Assembly (NCBI RefSeq): GCF_020073815.1
Contig: NZ_JAIQZJ010000006.1
Location: 62,001 to 126,000 of the forward strand
DNA from: Nocardioides mangrovi
GTDB lineage: Bacteria > Actinomycetota > Actinomycetes > Propionibacteriales > Nocardioidaceae
DNA length: 64,000 nt
Reading direction: 5' to 3'
A program made the position numbers and the translations under genes. Below the pieces are notes generated by a model. It saw only the letters and a program-made list of their open reading frames with translations, made no database searches and had not been told where the DNA came from. Positions 15,769 to 24,315 of this stretch are shown here, piece after piece. Every line of letters begins with the position of its first letter. Positions within the stretch are counted from its first letter, which is position 1.

Positions 15769-17214
15769 GTGGACGTACCGTCGGGTGATGCCGACCTCTG
15801 GCGGCTGATGCTCCAGCACTCGCCGATCGGGATGACCGTGGTCGCGCTCGACGGTCGGCTGCTCATGGTCAACCGTGCGCTCTCCGAGATGCTCGGCTAC
15901 ACCCAGGACGAGCTGAAGCGGCGGGGCTTCCAGGAGCTCACCCATCCCGACGACCTCGACGCCGACCTCGCGCTCTTCGAGCAGACCCTCGCCGGCGAGA
16001 TCGACTCCTACCGGCTCCGCAAGCGCTACCTGCACGCCGACGGCAGCGTCGTCTGGGGCGACCTGTCGGTCGCGCTGGTGCGCGACGCCGACGGCGAGCC
16101 GCTGCACTTCATCTCCCAGATCCTCGACATCACCGAGCAGCGGCACACCGAGGAGCGGCTGGAGGCGATCTTCGAGACGGTCAGCGTCGGCCTGCTGCTG
16201 ATCGGGCCGGACGGCACCTACGAGCGGATGAACCGGCGCCACCGCGACACCCTCGCCATCCCGTTCCCCGACGGACACGAGGGCGCGGCCGGCCAGCTCG
16301 GCCACGTCTACCACCTCGACGGCAAGACCCTGATGACCCGCGAGGAGATGCCGTCGTACCGCGCGGTCCAGGGCGAGGAGTTCGACGACTACAGCTACTG
16401 GGTCGGTGGCGACCCGGCCACCCGGTTGGCGTTCTCGACCTCGGCCCGGCAGGTCCGCGGTCCGGCGGGTGAGCCGCTGGGCGCGGCGCTCGCCTACCAG
16501 GAGATCACCGACCTGATGCGGGCGATGAAGGTGAAGGACGAGTTCGTCTCGTCGGTGTCGCACGAGCTGCGTACGCCGCTCACGTCGGTGCTCGGCTACC
16601 TCGAGATCCTCCGCGACCGCGGGGACCTCCCGGACGACGTCCGCAGCCAGCTCCGGGTCATCCAGCGCAACGCCCACCGCTTGCAGATGCTGCTCTCCGA
16701 CCTGCTCCAGGTCGGCCAGGCCGCCGAGCTCGGCAACGCCCTCCAGCTCGAGGAGGTCGACGTCTCGAGCCTGCTGCGCGAGGCCGCCGACGCGGTCGCG
16801 CCGGGCGCGGAGGGCCTCGGGATCGAGCTGGTCGTGGACGTCCCGAGCCGCCTGGTGATCAGCGCCGACCCGCAGCGGATCCGGCAGGTGCTCGACAACC
16901 TGCTCTCCAACGCCGTGAAGTACACCCCCGACGGCGGGACCGTCACCGCGACCCTCCGCGAGGAGGACGACACGCTCGTGATCGAGGTGGTCGACACCGG
17001 CATCGGCATCGCGCCCGACGAGGTCGGCCAGGTCTTCGACCGCTTCTTCCGCGGCCGTCAGGCGCTCGACGAGCAGATCCCCGGCACCGGCCTGGGCCTC
17101 GACATCGTCAGCGCCATCGTCTCCGCCCACGGCGGCGAGATCACCGTCGCCAGCGAGGTCGGGGAGGGCAGCACCTTCCGGGTCACGCTGCCGTGCGACG
17201 CCGAGCCCTCCTGA
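15769..17214 (+). CDS. PAS-domain sensor histidine kinase (orphan, soluble)
   Basis: This 481-residue protein has a first PAS domain with PAC (residues 8-125), a second PAS-like domain (residues 130-245), a HisKA domain with phospho-His265 in SVSHELRTPL, and an HATPase domain with the N box (DNLLSNAVKYTPDGG), G1 (DTGIGI) and G2 (GTGLGLDIVS). No membrane segment is visible, so it should sense a cytosolic or diffusible signal. GTG 15769 has a GGAGGGAGG site. No response regulator is adjacent. The LuxR protein at 7490 lacks a phosphoacceptor Asp and is an unlikely partner. Confidence 0.92.
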   Translation: MDVPSGDADLWRLMLQHSPIGMTVVALDGRLLMVNRALSEMLGYTQDELKRRGFQELTHPDDLDADLALFEQTLAGEIDSYRLRKRYLHADGSVVWGDLSVALVRDADGEPLHFISQILDITEQRHTEERLEAIFETVSVGLLLIGPDGTYERMNRRHRDTLAIPFPDGHEGAAGQLGHVYHLDGKTLMTREEMPSYRAVQGEEFDDYSYWVGGDPATRLAFSTSARQVRGPAGEPLGAALAYQEITDLMRAMKVKDEFVSSVSHELRTPLTSVLGYLEILRDRGDLPDDVRSQLRVIQRNAHRLQMLLSDLLQVGQAAELGNALQLEEVDVSSLLREAADAVAPGAEGLGIELVVDVPSRLVISADPQRIRQVLDNLLSNAVKYTPDGGTVTATLREEDDTLVIEVVDTGIGIAPDEVGQVFDRFFRGRQALDEQIPGTGLGLDIVSAIVSAHGGEITVASEVGEGSTFRVTLPCDAEPS

Positions 17215-17329
17215 TCGCCAGCAGCCTGACGAGCGCCGCCGCCACGCCGGACGAGACCGCGACCGCGGCGAGCACTCGCGAGGCGAATCGCAGACGGCCC
17301 GGGGTGGGATCCCTGAGCAGCTGGGTCAT
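17183..17329 (-). CDS. Small single-pass membrane protein
   Basis: This 48-residue protein (starts MTQLLRDPTPGRLRFA) has one hydrophobic segment (VLAAVAVSSGVAAALVRLLA) and a basic tail (RRARRR). ATG 17329 has a GAGGAGG site and overlaps the stop of the methyltransferase gene (ATGA), so the pair forms an operon. Its 3' end overlaps the convergent kinase gene by 32 bp. The function is unknown. Confidence 0.6.
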   Translation of the reverse strand: MTQLLRDPTPGRLRFASRVLAAVAVSSGVAAALVRLLAIRRARRRTAA

Positions 17330-18054
17330 GCGTCCTCCTCCAGCCGCGCCACGAACACCAGCTCCTTGCCCGGGCGGTCCGGCGCCTCGCGGACGTCGAC
17401 CGCCTCGAAGCCGTGGGCTCCGAGGTCCGCCACCAGCTCGTCGTACGTGCGGAAGCGCAGCGTCGAGATGGACGGGACGACGACGCCGTCGACGGTCGTC
17501 TCCCACACGAACGTGACCAGGGGCGGCGCCACCTCGGTCACCCGGCGGGCGACGCCGACCTCGGTGCCGTCGGGGAGGGTGACGGTGGTGGGCGGGAGCT
17601 CCCAGCTCTCCCAGGCGCGCGCCTCGGGGCGTCGCGTCTCGAAGACCAGCCAGCCGCCGGGCCGCAGTCGGTCGCGGACGGCGGAGAGCGTGGTGTGCCA
17701 GTCGTCGTCGGTGACGAAGACCTGGGCGACGTTGCCGGTCATCACGACCAGGTCGACGTCGAGGGGCGGCAGGTCGGTTGCGACGCCGTGCACCCAGGTC
17801 ACCCGGTCGGCGTGCGGCTTGGCCCGCGCGACCTCGAGGGAGGCGTCCGCCGGATCGACGCCGACGACGCTCAGCCCGCGCTCGGCGAGCAGGACCGCCA
17901 GGCAGCCGGTGCCGCAGCCGACGTCCACGACGCTCCGGGCGCCGAGCTCGTCGACGAGGGCGACGTACGCGTCCAGGTCGGAGCGGTCCGGGTCGAGCGG
18001 GTCGTAGAGCGGAGCCAGTCGGGGGTCGGCGAAGATCGGATCGGGCTCTCGCAC
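17326..18054 (-). CDS. Class I SAM-dependent methyltransferase
   Basis: This 242-residue protein has the SAM-binding motif I VVDVGCGTGCLAVLL near residue 42, the acidic motif VVGVDPAD after it and VVMTGNVAQVF. A C-terminal substrate domain with a beta-rich part follows. GTG 18054 lies 7 bp after TAGTGT on the minus strand, which is a leaderless layout. The substrate is unknown; the general pattern is that of small-molecule methyltransferases. It is followed by a coupled 48-residue membrane protein. Confidence 0.85.
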   Translation of the reverse strand: MREPDPIFADPRLAPLYDPLDPDRSDLDAYVALVDELGARSVVDVGCGTGCLAVLLAERGLSVVGVDPADASLEVARAKPHADRVTWVHGVATDLPPLDVDLVVMTGNVAQVFVTDDDWHTTLSAVRDRLRPGGWLVFETRRPEARAWESWELPPTTVTLPDGTEVGVARRVTEVAPPLVTFVWETTVDGVVVPSISTLRFRTYDELVADLGAHGFEAVDVREAPDRPGKELVFVARLEEDA

Positions 18055-18061
18055 CCGGCCG

Positions 18062-18067
18062 ACACTA
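18062..18067 (-). promoter_or_regulatory. Candidate leaderless -10 (TAGTGT on minus strand)
   Basis: TAGTGT stands 7 bp before the methyltransferase GTG at 18054. No Shine-Dalgarno is present. Confidence 0.45.
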
Positions 18068-18080
18068 GTCCCGGACAGCA

Positions 18081-18118
18081 GACGAGGCGGGTCACCGCAC
18101 CCGGTGACCCGCCTCGTC
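18081..18118 (-). terminator. Strong intrinsic-type hairpin after fadB
   Basis: A perfect 17-bp stem with a 4-nt loop (arms starting GACGAGGCGGGTCACC and ending GGTGACCCGCCTCGTC) lies 12 bp after the fadB stop on the minus strand. There is no U-tract, which is usual for terminators in very GC-rich Actinobacteria. It also shields the methyltransferase promoter from read-through. Confidence 0.8.
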
Positions 18119-18129
18119 CCAGACGAACC

Positions 18130-20193
18130 TCAGTGGAACTTCCCGAGTCCCTCCCGCTCGAGAAGCATCGTGAGGCCGCCGTTCCAGAAGGAGAAGCCGG
18201 CACCGGTGATCATCGCGAGGTCGAGGTCCTCGGCCGCGACGACGACACCCTCGTCGAGCATCCGCCGGGTCTCGTCGGCCAGGCCGGTGAGCACGCGGGT
18301 GCGCACCTCCTGCGGGTCGAGGACGACCGGGTCGGACGGCTTCTCGAGCAGCTCCTCGACCTCGGGGTCGATGGCGCCGTCGGGGCCGTAGTAGGACGCC
18401 TTCTTCGCCGCGACCACGCGCTCGAGCGCGGGGGAGACGTAGAAGCGGTCGGGGAAGGCGCCGTGCAGGGTCTCGTTGTTGTGCAGCGCGATCGCCGGGC
18501 CGACCAGCGAGAGCAGCACGAACGGCGGCATCGGCGCGACGCCCGCGAAGGCGCCGTCCACGACCGGCACCGGGGTGCCCTCGTCGACGATCCTCCCGAC
18601 CTCGCCCATGAAGCGGCCGAGCAGCCGGTTGACGATGAAGGACGGGCTGTCGTTGACGAGGATCGTGGTCTTCTTCAGCGCCTTGCCGGTGCCGAACGCC
18701 GTCGCCAGCGTGGCGTCGTCGGTCCGCTCACCCTTGACGATCTCCAGGAGCGGCATCACCGCGACCGGGTTGAAGAAGTGGAAGCCGACGACCCGCTCGG
18801 GGTGCTCGAGGTCGGCGGCCATCTCGGTGATCGACAGCGACGAGGTGTTGGTCGCCAGCACGCACTCGGGCGAGACGACCTTCTCGACGTCGGCGAAGAC
18901 CGACTTCTTGATCTTCATCTCCTCGAAGACCGCCTCGATCACGAAGTCGGCGTCCGCGAAGTGGGTGGCCTTGTCGGTGGTGCCGGTGACCAGGGCCTTG
19001 TGGCGGTTGGCCTTGTCCTGGTTGATCCGGCCCTTGGCGAGCAGCTTGTCGATCTCGGCGTGCACGTAGGCGACGCCCTTGTCGGCCCGCTCCTGGTCGA
19101 GGTCGGTCAGCACGACCGGCACCTCGAGGCGGCGTACGAAGAGCAGCGCCAGCTGCGAGGCCATCAGGCCCGCGCCGACGATGCCGACCTTGGTGACCGG
19201 GCGCGCGAGCGACCGGTCCGGCGCGCCGGCGGGGCGCTTGGCGCGCTTCTGCACCAGGTCGAAGGCGTAGAGCGAGGCGATCAGCTCGGGCGTGCGCGAC
19301 ATCGCCTCGAGGGCGTCGTCCTCGCGGCTGAAGCCGGCGTCGCGGTCGCCGTCGCGCGCGGCGTCGATGAGCTCGACGGCCTTGAGCGCGGCCGGGCTCG
19401 CGCCGCCGGTCTTCGCCAGGGCGATGCCCTTCGCGCGCTCGACGGCGGCGTCCCACGCGGCGCCGCGGTCGACCTCGGGCCGCTCCACGACGAGCTCGCC
19501 GCGCAGCACGGCGTCGGCCCAGAGCAGCGACTGCTCGAGGAAGTCCGCGCCGGAGAAGACCGCGTCGGCGAGGCCGAGCTCGTACGCCGCAGCCCCGCCC
19601 AGCGTCTTGCCGTTGTTGAGCGGGTTCTCGAGGATCAGCGTCGTGGCCGCCTCGGGGCCGACCAGGTTGGGCACGAGGAACGCGCCGCCCCAGCCGGGGA
19701 TCAGGCCGAGCATGACCTCGGGCAGCCCCAGCGCGGGCGCCGAGTCCATCACCGTGCGGTAGGTGCAGTGCAGCGCGACCTCGAGGCCGCCGCCGAGGGC
19801 GAGGCCGTTGATGAAGCCGAAGGACGGCTTGCCGCCCTCGCCGAGCTTGCGGAAGACGTGGTGGCCGAGCTCGGCCACGACGCGGACGCCGTCGGCGCCG
19901 CCACCGGCGATCGAGGTCAGGTCGGCCCCGGCGGCCAGGATGAAGGGCTTGCCGGTCACGCCGAGCGCGGTGATCTCGTCGTCGGCCAGCGCCGCGTCGA
20001 TCGCCTCGTCGAGCGCGAGCAGCGAGCGCGGGCCGAAGGTGTTGGGCTTGGTGTGGTCCTCGCCGTTGTCGAGGGTGATCAGGCCGAGCACGGCGCCGCC
20101 GGGCAGCGTCACCTTCCGGAGGTGGGCCTGGGTCACGCGCTCGGCGTCGGAGGAGATCTCCTGGGCGCGGGCAAGCAGGTTCTCGATGGCCAT
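18130..20193 (-). CDS. fadB: Fatty acid oxidation multifunctional protein, enoyl-CoA hydratase / 3-hydroxyacyl-CoA dehydrogenase
   Basis: This 687-residue protein fuses two beta-oxidation enzymes. The N-terminal crotonase domain (residues 1-300) has the oxyanion regions KPFILAAGADLT and GFINGLALGGGLEVAL. The NAD-binding 3-hydroxyacyl-CoA dehydrogenase part starts near residue 310 (VGIVGAGLMASQLALLF) and includes NTSSLSI and VGFHFFNPV with the catalytic His. Start ATG 20193 overlaps the thiolase stop by 1 bp (TGATG). The two form the classical fadA-fadB operon, making the trifunctional beta-oxidation complex of the cytosol. A strong hairpin ends the operon. Confidence 0.95.
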   Translation of the reverse strand: MAIENLLARAQEISSDAERVTQAHLRKVTLPGGAVLGLITLDNGEDHTKPNTFGPRSLLALDEAIDAALADDEITALGVTGKPFILAAGADLTSIAGGGADGVRVVAELGHHVFRKLGEGGKPSFGFINGLALGGGLEVALHCTYRTVMDSAPALGLPEVMLGLIPGWGGAFLVPNLVGPEAATTLILENPLNNGKTLGGAAAYELGLADAVFSGADFLEQSLLWADAVLRGELVVERPEVDRGAAWDAAVERAKGIALAKTGGASPAALKAVELIDAARDGDRDAGFSREDDALEAMSRTPELIASLYAFDLVQKRAKRPAGAPDRSLARPVTKVGIVGAGLMASQLALLFVRRLEVPVVLTDLDQERADKGVAYVHAEIDKLLAKGRINQDKANRHKALVTGTTDKATHFADADFVIEAVFEEMKIKKSVFADVEKVVSPECVLATNTSSLSITEMAADLEHPERVVGFHFFNPVAVMPLLEIVKGERTDDATLATAFGTGKALKKTTILVNDSPSFIVNRLLGRFMGEVGRIVDEGTPVPVVDGAFAGVAPMPPFVLLSLVGPAIALHNNETLHGAFPDRFYVSPALERVVAAKKASYYGPDGAIDPEVEELLEKPSDPVVLDPQEVRTRVLTGLADETRRMLDEGVVVAAEDLDLAMITGAGFSFWNGGLTMLLEREGLGKFH

Positions 20194-21398
20194 CAGGCGT
20201 TCGCTCCGTTCCAGTCCGGGTTCTCCCAGATGACCGTGCCGCCCATGCCGATGCCGATGCACATGGTGGTCAGGCCGTAGCGGACCTCGGGGCGCTCCTC
20301 GAAGGCCCGCGCGAGCTGGGTCATCAGCCGCACGCCGGACGACGCGAGGGGGTGGCCCATCGCGATCGCGCCGCCGTAGGGGTTGACCCGCGCGTCGTCG
20401 TCAGCGATGCCGAAGTGCTCGAGGAAGGCGAGCACCTGGACGGCGAACGCCTCGTTGACCTCGAAGGCCTGGATGTCGTCGATGGTCAGGCCCGCCTGCT
20501 TGAGGGCCTTCTCGGTCGAGGGGATCGGGCCGGCGCCCATCACCTCGGGCTCGACGCCGACGAACGAGTAGGCGACCATCCGCATCTTGACCGGCAGGCC
20601 GAGCTCGCGCGCGGTCTCCTCGTCGGCGAGCAGCGCGGCGGTGGCGCCGTCGTTGATGCCCGCGGCGTTGCCCGCGGTCACCTTGCCGTGCGCGCGGAAC
20701 GGCGTCTTCAGCGAGGCGAGCGTCTCCATGGTGGTGCCGGGCCGCATCGGCTCGTCGGTGGTCGCGAGACCCCAGCCGAGCTCGGCCGACTTGGTCGCGA
20801 CGGGCACCAGGTCGGGCTGGATCTTGCCCGCTTCGTACGCCGCGGCCGTCTTCTCCTGCGAGCGCACGGCGTAGGCGTCGACGCGCTCCTTGGTGATCGT
20901 CGGGTAGCGGTCGTGCAGGTTCTCGGCGGTCTTGCCCATGACGAGCGCGTCCGGGTTGACGATCCGCTCGGAGAGGATGCGGGGGTTGGGGTCGACGCCC
21001 TCGCCCATGGGGTGGCGCCCCATGTGCTCGACGCCACCGGCGATGGCGACGTCGTACGCGCCGAAGGCGATGCCGGACGCGGTCGTGGTGACCGCCGTCA
21101 TCGCGCCCGCGCACATGCGGTCGATCGCGTAGCCGGGCACGCTCTGCGGCAGCCCCGAGAGGAGCGCGGCGGTGCGGCCGATGGTGAGGCCCTGGTCGCC
21201 GATCTGGGTGGTCGCGGCGACCGCCACCTCGTCGACACGCTCGGGCGGCAGCGACGGGTTGCGTCGCATCAGCTCGCGGATGCACTTGATGACGAGGTCG
21301 TCGGCGCGGGTCTCGGCGTACTGGCCGTTGGCCTTGCCAACGCCGAAGGGGGTGCGCACGCCGTCGACGAAGACGACCTCTCGCAGCTGTCGGGTCAC
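20193..21398 (-). CDS. fadA: Acetyl-CoA C-acyltransferase (thiolase)
   Basis: This 401-residue thiolase is the last step of beta-oxidation. The acylated Cys is Cys96 in DRMCAGAM. The other catalytic motifs are NEAFAVQ, the His in GHPLASSG and the second Cys in CIGIGMG. Start GTG 21398 has a GAGGAGA site. It is first gene of the fadA-fadB operon. A TTAC/GTAA palindrome lies 45 bp upstream and may bind a fatty-acid-responsive regulator. Confidence 0.95.
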   Translation of the reverse strand: MTRQLREVVFVDGVRTPFGVGKANGQYAETRADDLVIKCIRELMRRNPSLPPERVDEVAVAATTQIGDQGLTIGRTAALLSGLPQSVPGYAIDRMCAGAMTAVTTTASGIAFGAYDVAIAGGVEHMGRHPMGEGVDPNPRILSERIVNPDALVMGKTAENLHDRYPTITKERVDAYAVRSQEKTAAAYEAGKIQPDLVPVATKSAELGWGLATTDEPMRPGTTMETLASLKTPFRAHGKVTAGNAAGINDGATAALLADEETARELGLPVKMRMVAYSFVGVEPEVMGAGPIPSTEKALKQAGLTIDDIQAFEVNEAFAVQVLAFLEHFGIADDDARVNPYGGAIAMGHPLASSGVRLMTQLARAFEERPEVRYGLTTMCIGIGMGGTVIWENPDWNGANA

Positions 21399-21442
21399 TC
21401 GATCTCCTCGGAGCGAGTCGGAGCGGGATGGACGCGGTCAGA

Positions 21443-21456
21443 TTACCCCCGAGTAA
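21443..21456. promoter_or_regulatory. Candidate operator TTAC-n6-GTAA before fadA
   Basis: This short inverted repeat (TTACCCCCGAGTAA) lies in the 153-bp divergent region between fadA and the PAC2 gene. The arms are only 4 bp. Its position, 45 bp before the fadA start, suits a TetR-type lipid regulator, but the identity is unknown. Confidence 0.35.
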
Positions 21457-21539
21457 CAAGAGTCGACACCGAGGTCGGGTGTGACGTCTCCCTCGCCCCT
21501 CCGCGGACCGGTCCGCGGGTGCGCGCACGGTGCGATCAC

Positions 21540-21545
21540 TAGGGT
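21540..21545 (+). promoter_or_regulatory. Leaderless -10 (TAGGGT)
   Basis: TAGGGT is 6 bp before ATG 21552 of the PAC2 gene. It is a clean example of the pattern and decides the start: GTG 21546 would sit directly against the -10. Confidence 0.6.
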
Positions 21546-21551
21546 GTGCTC

Positions 21552-22505
21552 ATGCCGGAACGCCTCGTCCACATCGTCGACGACGCCCCTGCGCTGGCGG
21601 CCGACAACGGCGGGACGCTCACGATGGTCCTGGTCCTCGACGGCTTCCTCGACGCGGGCAACGCCGCGGGCCGGGCGGCGCAGCACCTCGTCGACCTGTC
21701 CGACGGCCCCGTCCTCGCGACCTTCGACGTGGACCAGCTCCACGACTACCGCGCGCGACGCCCGCCGATGTCCTTCGTGCGCGACCACTACGAGTCCTAC
21801 GACGCGCCGCGGCTCGTCGTCCGCCAGCTCGCCGATGCGGGCGGCACTCCCTACCTCCTGCTCCACGGGCCTGAGCCCGACAACCGGTGGGAGGCCTTCT
21901 GCCGTGCGGTGCGCGAGGTCGTCGAGCGGCTCGGCGTCACCCGCGTCGTGGGCATCGGCTCGGTGCCGATGGCCGTGCCGCACACCCGGCCGATCGCGAT
22001 CACCCACCACGCCAACGACCCCGAGCTGCTGAGCGCGGAGAGCCCCTGGCGCGGCGAACTGCGGATCCCGAGCAGCGCGCAGTCGCTCCTGGAGGTCCGG
22101 CTCGGCGAGTGGGGCCACCCGGCGATGGGGTTCGTCGCCCACGTGCCGCACTACCTCGCGCAGATGGACTACCCGCAGGCCTCCGCGGCCCTGCTCGAGC
22201 AGGTCGAGATCGCCGGCCGGCTGACCATCGACCTGTCCGGCCTGCGGGCGGAGTCCGAGGACCGCGAGGCCGAGATCACCCGCTACCTCGACAACAACGA
22301 GGAGGTCGCCGAGGTGGTGGCCGCGCTCGAGCGCCAGTACGACGCCTTCGAGCGGGCCGAGGAGAGCGGGTCGAGCCTGCTCGCCGCCGACCAGCCGCTC
22401 CCGACCGGCGACGAGCTCGGGCGTGAGTTCGAGCGGTTCCTCGCCGGGCTCGACGGCCCGGACGCCCCGGACGGCGACACCGACAGCCAGGGAGAGCAGG
22501 ACTGA
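21552..22505 (+). CDS. PAC2 family protein (proteasome-assembly-chaperone-like)
   Basis: This 317-residue protein has a PAC2 fold (residues 1-260): MVLVLDGFLDAGNAAGRAAQ, TFDVDQLHDYRARRP and VVGIGSVPMAVPHTRP are typical of actinobacterial PAC2 proteins. An acidic C-terminal tail follows (ends GDTDSQGEQD). The family is related to eukaryotic proteasome assembly chaperones. The bacterial role is unsettled; it is often near proteasome or lipid genes. ATG 21552 is used because of the TAGGGT leaderless element. It overlaps the first tesB by 1 bp and heads a three-gene operon. Confidence 0.85.
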   Translation: MPERLVHIVDDAPALAADNGGTLTMVLVLDGFLDAGNAAGRAAQHLVDLSDGPVLATFDVDQLHDYRARRPPMSFVRDHYESYDAPRLVVRQLADAGGTPYLLLHGPEPDNRWEAFCRAVREVVERLGVTRVVGIGSVPMAVPHTRPIAITHHANDPELLSAESPWRGELRIPSSAQSLLEVRLGEWGHPAMGFVAHVPHYLAQMDYPQASAALLEQVEIAGRLTIDLSGLRAESEDREAEITRYLDNNEEVAEVVAALERQYDAFERAEESGSSLLAADQPLPTGDELGREFERFLAGLDGPDAPDGDTDSQGEQD

Positions 22506-23353
22506 TGCCCCGCGACGCCGCCGAGCTGGTGGAGCTGCTCGACCTGGAGACGATCGACGACGACCTCTTCCGGGGCGCCCAGATGCCGACCAGCCGGCCG
22601 ATGGTCTTCGGTGGGCAGGTGGCCGCGCAGGCGCTGGTCGCCGCCACGCGCACCGTCGAGCCGACGTACGCCGCCCACTCGCTGCACTCCTACTTCCTCC
22701 AGCCCGGCGATCCGACGACGCCGACCATCTACGACGTGGAGACGCTGCGCGACGGCCGCTCGTTCGTCACCCGCCGGGTGATCGCCCAGCAGCACGGCCG
22801 GCCGATCTACGCGCAGACCGTCAACTTCCACCTCGAGGAGCCGGGCCTCGAGCACCAGGAGCAGATGCCGGAGGTGCCCGGCCCCGACGACCCCTCGGTG
22901 ACGCCGATCAGCACCAAGCTGCGCGACGAGCTGCACGCCGACCAGTGGAAGGTCGCCGACCTCCGCATCATCGGCACCTCCGCACGTGGCCTGGAGCCCG
23001 ACCCGGCGCACCCGGGCCGGCAGCAGATCTGGCTGCGCGTGTCCTCGCCGCTGCCCGACGACCCGTTCATCCACCGCGCGGCCTTCACCTTCCTCTCCGA
23101 CATGACGCTGGTCGGCGCGGCGCTCGCGCCGCACGGCGTCAGCTTCGGCCCGGACGCGTTCGTCGCCTCCCTCGACCACGCGGTGTGGTTCCACCGGCCC
23201 TTCAAGGCCGACGAGTGGTGGCTCTACGACCAGGTCTCGCCGGCGTCGACCGCCGGTCGCGGCCTCGTGCTCGCCCGGGTCTTCACCCAGGACGGCACGC
23301 TGGTGGCCTCGGTCGCCCAGGAGGCCGTCATGCGGCCGCGGAAGGGGGCGTGA
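22505..23353 (+). CDS. tesB: Acyl-CoA thioesterase II (first tandem copy)
   Basis: This 282-residue double-hotdog thioesterase hydrolyses acyl-CoA to fatty acid and CoA. Family motifs are FGGQVAAQALVAA, HSLHSYFLQPGD, DGRSFVTRRV and, near the C-terminus, SLDHAVWFHRPF followed by DEWWLYDQ. The catalytic Asp/Thr/Gln triad is consistent with SLDHA and the late region. It is coupled by TGATG to the PAC2 gene before it and to a second tesB after it. Confidence 0.93.
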   Translation: MPRDAAELVELLDLETIDDDLFRGAQMPTSRPMVFGGQVAAQALVAATRTVEPTYAAHSLHSYFLQPGDPTTPTIYDVETLRDGRSFVTRRVIAQQHGRPIYAQTVNFHLEEPGLEHQEQMPEVPGPDDPSVTPISTKLRDELHADQWKVADLRIIGTSARGLEPDPAHPGRQQIWLRVSSPLPDDPFIHRAAFTFLSDMTLVGAALAPHGVSFGPDAFVASLDHAVWFHRPFKADEWWLYDQVSPASTAGRGLVLARVFTQDGTLVASVAQEAVMRPRKGA

Positions 23354-24237
23354 TGACCGAGGTCAACCACACCCAGGAGCTGGTCGACCTCCTCGACCTC
23401 GAGGAGCTCGACGTCGACCTCTACCGCGGTCGGCAGCCGGAGTCCCAGCGGGCCCGGGTCTACGGCGGCCAGGTCGCCGCGCAGGCGCTGATGGCCGGCG
23501 TCCGCACCGTCCCGCCGGAGTACGCCGTCCACTCGCTGCACTCCTACTTCCTGCTCGGCGGCGACTACTCCGTCCCGATCGTGTACGACGTGGAGCGGAT
23601 GCGCGACGGCCGCTCGTTCATGACGCGCCGGGTCGTCGCCCGTCAGCACGGCCGGGCGATCTACTACCAGACCCTCAACTTCCAGAAGCCCGAGGACGGC
23701 TGGGAGCACCAGGACCTGATGCCGACCGTCGGCGCACCCGAGACCGGCTTCGACCTGGTCGAGGTGATGCGCAAGGGCGGCAACGCCGAGGCCGACGCGC
23801 TCGGCAAGGAGTGGGGTGCCCTCGACGTCCGCTGGCTCGGCAACACGCGCTTCGGGCTCGACCCCGACGACGGCCACGTGTCCCAGGCGCGGATGTGGGT
23901 CCGCCTGCGCGAGGGCCTGCCCGACGACCCGGCGGTCCACGTCGCGGCCTTCACCTACGCCAGTGACGTGAGCCTGCTCGGCTCCACCCTGTCGGTCCAC
24001 GGGGTCAACCCGTCCAAGGTGCAGATGGCGTCGCTCGACCACACGCTGTGGTTCCACCGACCCTTCAAGGCCGACGAGTGGTGGCTCTACGACCAGTGGT
24101 CGCCCTCCGCCCAGGGGTCGCGCGGTCTCGCCTTCGGCCGGGTCTTCAGCGCCGACGGCACGCTGGTGGCCACGGCGGCCCAGGAGGGCCTGATCCGGCC
24201 GCGCGGCGACGGCTACGAAGGACCCGGCACGGCGTAG
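23353..24237 (+). CDS. tesB: Acyl-CoA thioesterase II (second tandem copy)
   Basis: This 294-residue protein is a paralogue of the preceding gene with the same motif order: YGGQVAAQALMAG, HSLHSYFLLGGDY, DGRSFMTRRV, SLDHTLWFHRPF, DEWWLYDQ. A run of about 50 bp coding for the WFHRPFKADEWWLYDQ segment is almost identical in the two genes (around 23185-23232 and 24045-24092), which may reflect gene conversion or strong selection. The pair probably differs in chain-length preference. It overlaps the first copy by 1 bp. Confidence 0.93.
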   Translation: MTEVNHTQELVDLLDLEELDVDLYRGRQPESQRARVYGGQVAAQALMAGVRTVPPEYAVHSLHSYFLLGGDYSVPIVYDVERMRDGRSFMTRRVVARQHGRAIYYQTLNFQKPEDGWEHQDLMPTVGAPETGFDLVEVMRKGGNAEADALGKEWGALDVRWLGNTRFGLDPDDGHVSQARMWVRLREGLPDDPAVHVAAFTYASDVSLLGSTLSVHGVNPSKVQMASLDHTLWFHRPFKADEWWLYDQWSPSAQGSRGLAFGRVFSADGTLVATAAQEGLIRPRGDGYEGPGTA

Positions 24238-24254
24238 GAGCCTGTCGAGGTTTT

Positions 24255-24268
24255 TGCAGGAACCTGCA
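24255..24268. repeat. Short palindrome after tesB2 (TGCAGG-AA-CCTGCA)
   Basis: Six-bp arms surround AA, preceded by a T5 run. It sits between tesB2 and the methyl-accepting-type gene. It may be an operator or part of a motility-type promoter region; it could also be a weak terminator. Confidence 0.3.
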
Positions 24269-24315
24269 GCGCCCGGGTCCTCAGGAGGGTGTCGCGGGCT
24301 GCCGATCGGCCCGGC

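Noticed and set aside
17413..20280. A 955-codon open frame antisense to the methyltransferase and fadB
   Set aside because: It crosses a strong terminator hairpin and two well-supported genes on the other strand, and its composition is that of a GC-rich shadow.
23185..24092. The repeated tesB segment as a mobile or recombination repeat
   Set aside because: The repeat falls in matching conserved positions of two paralogous genes, so common descent explains it.
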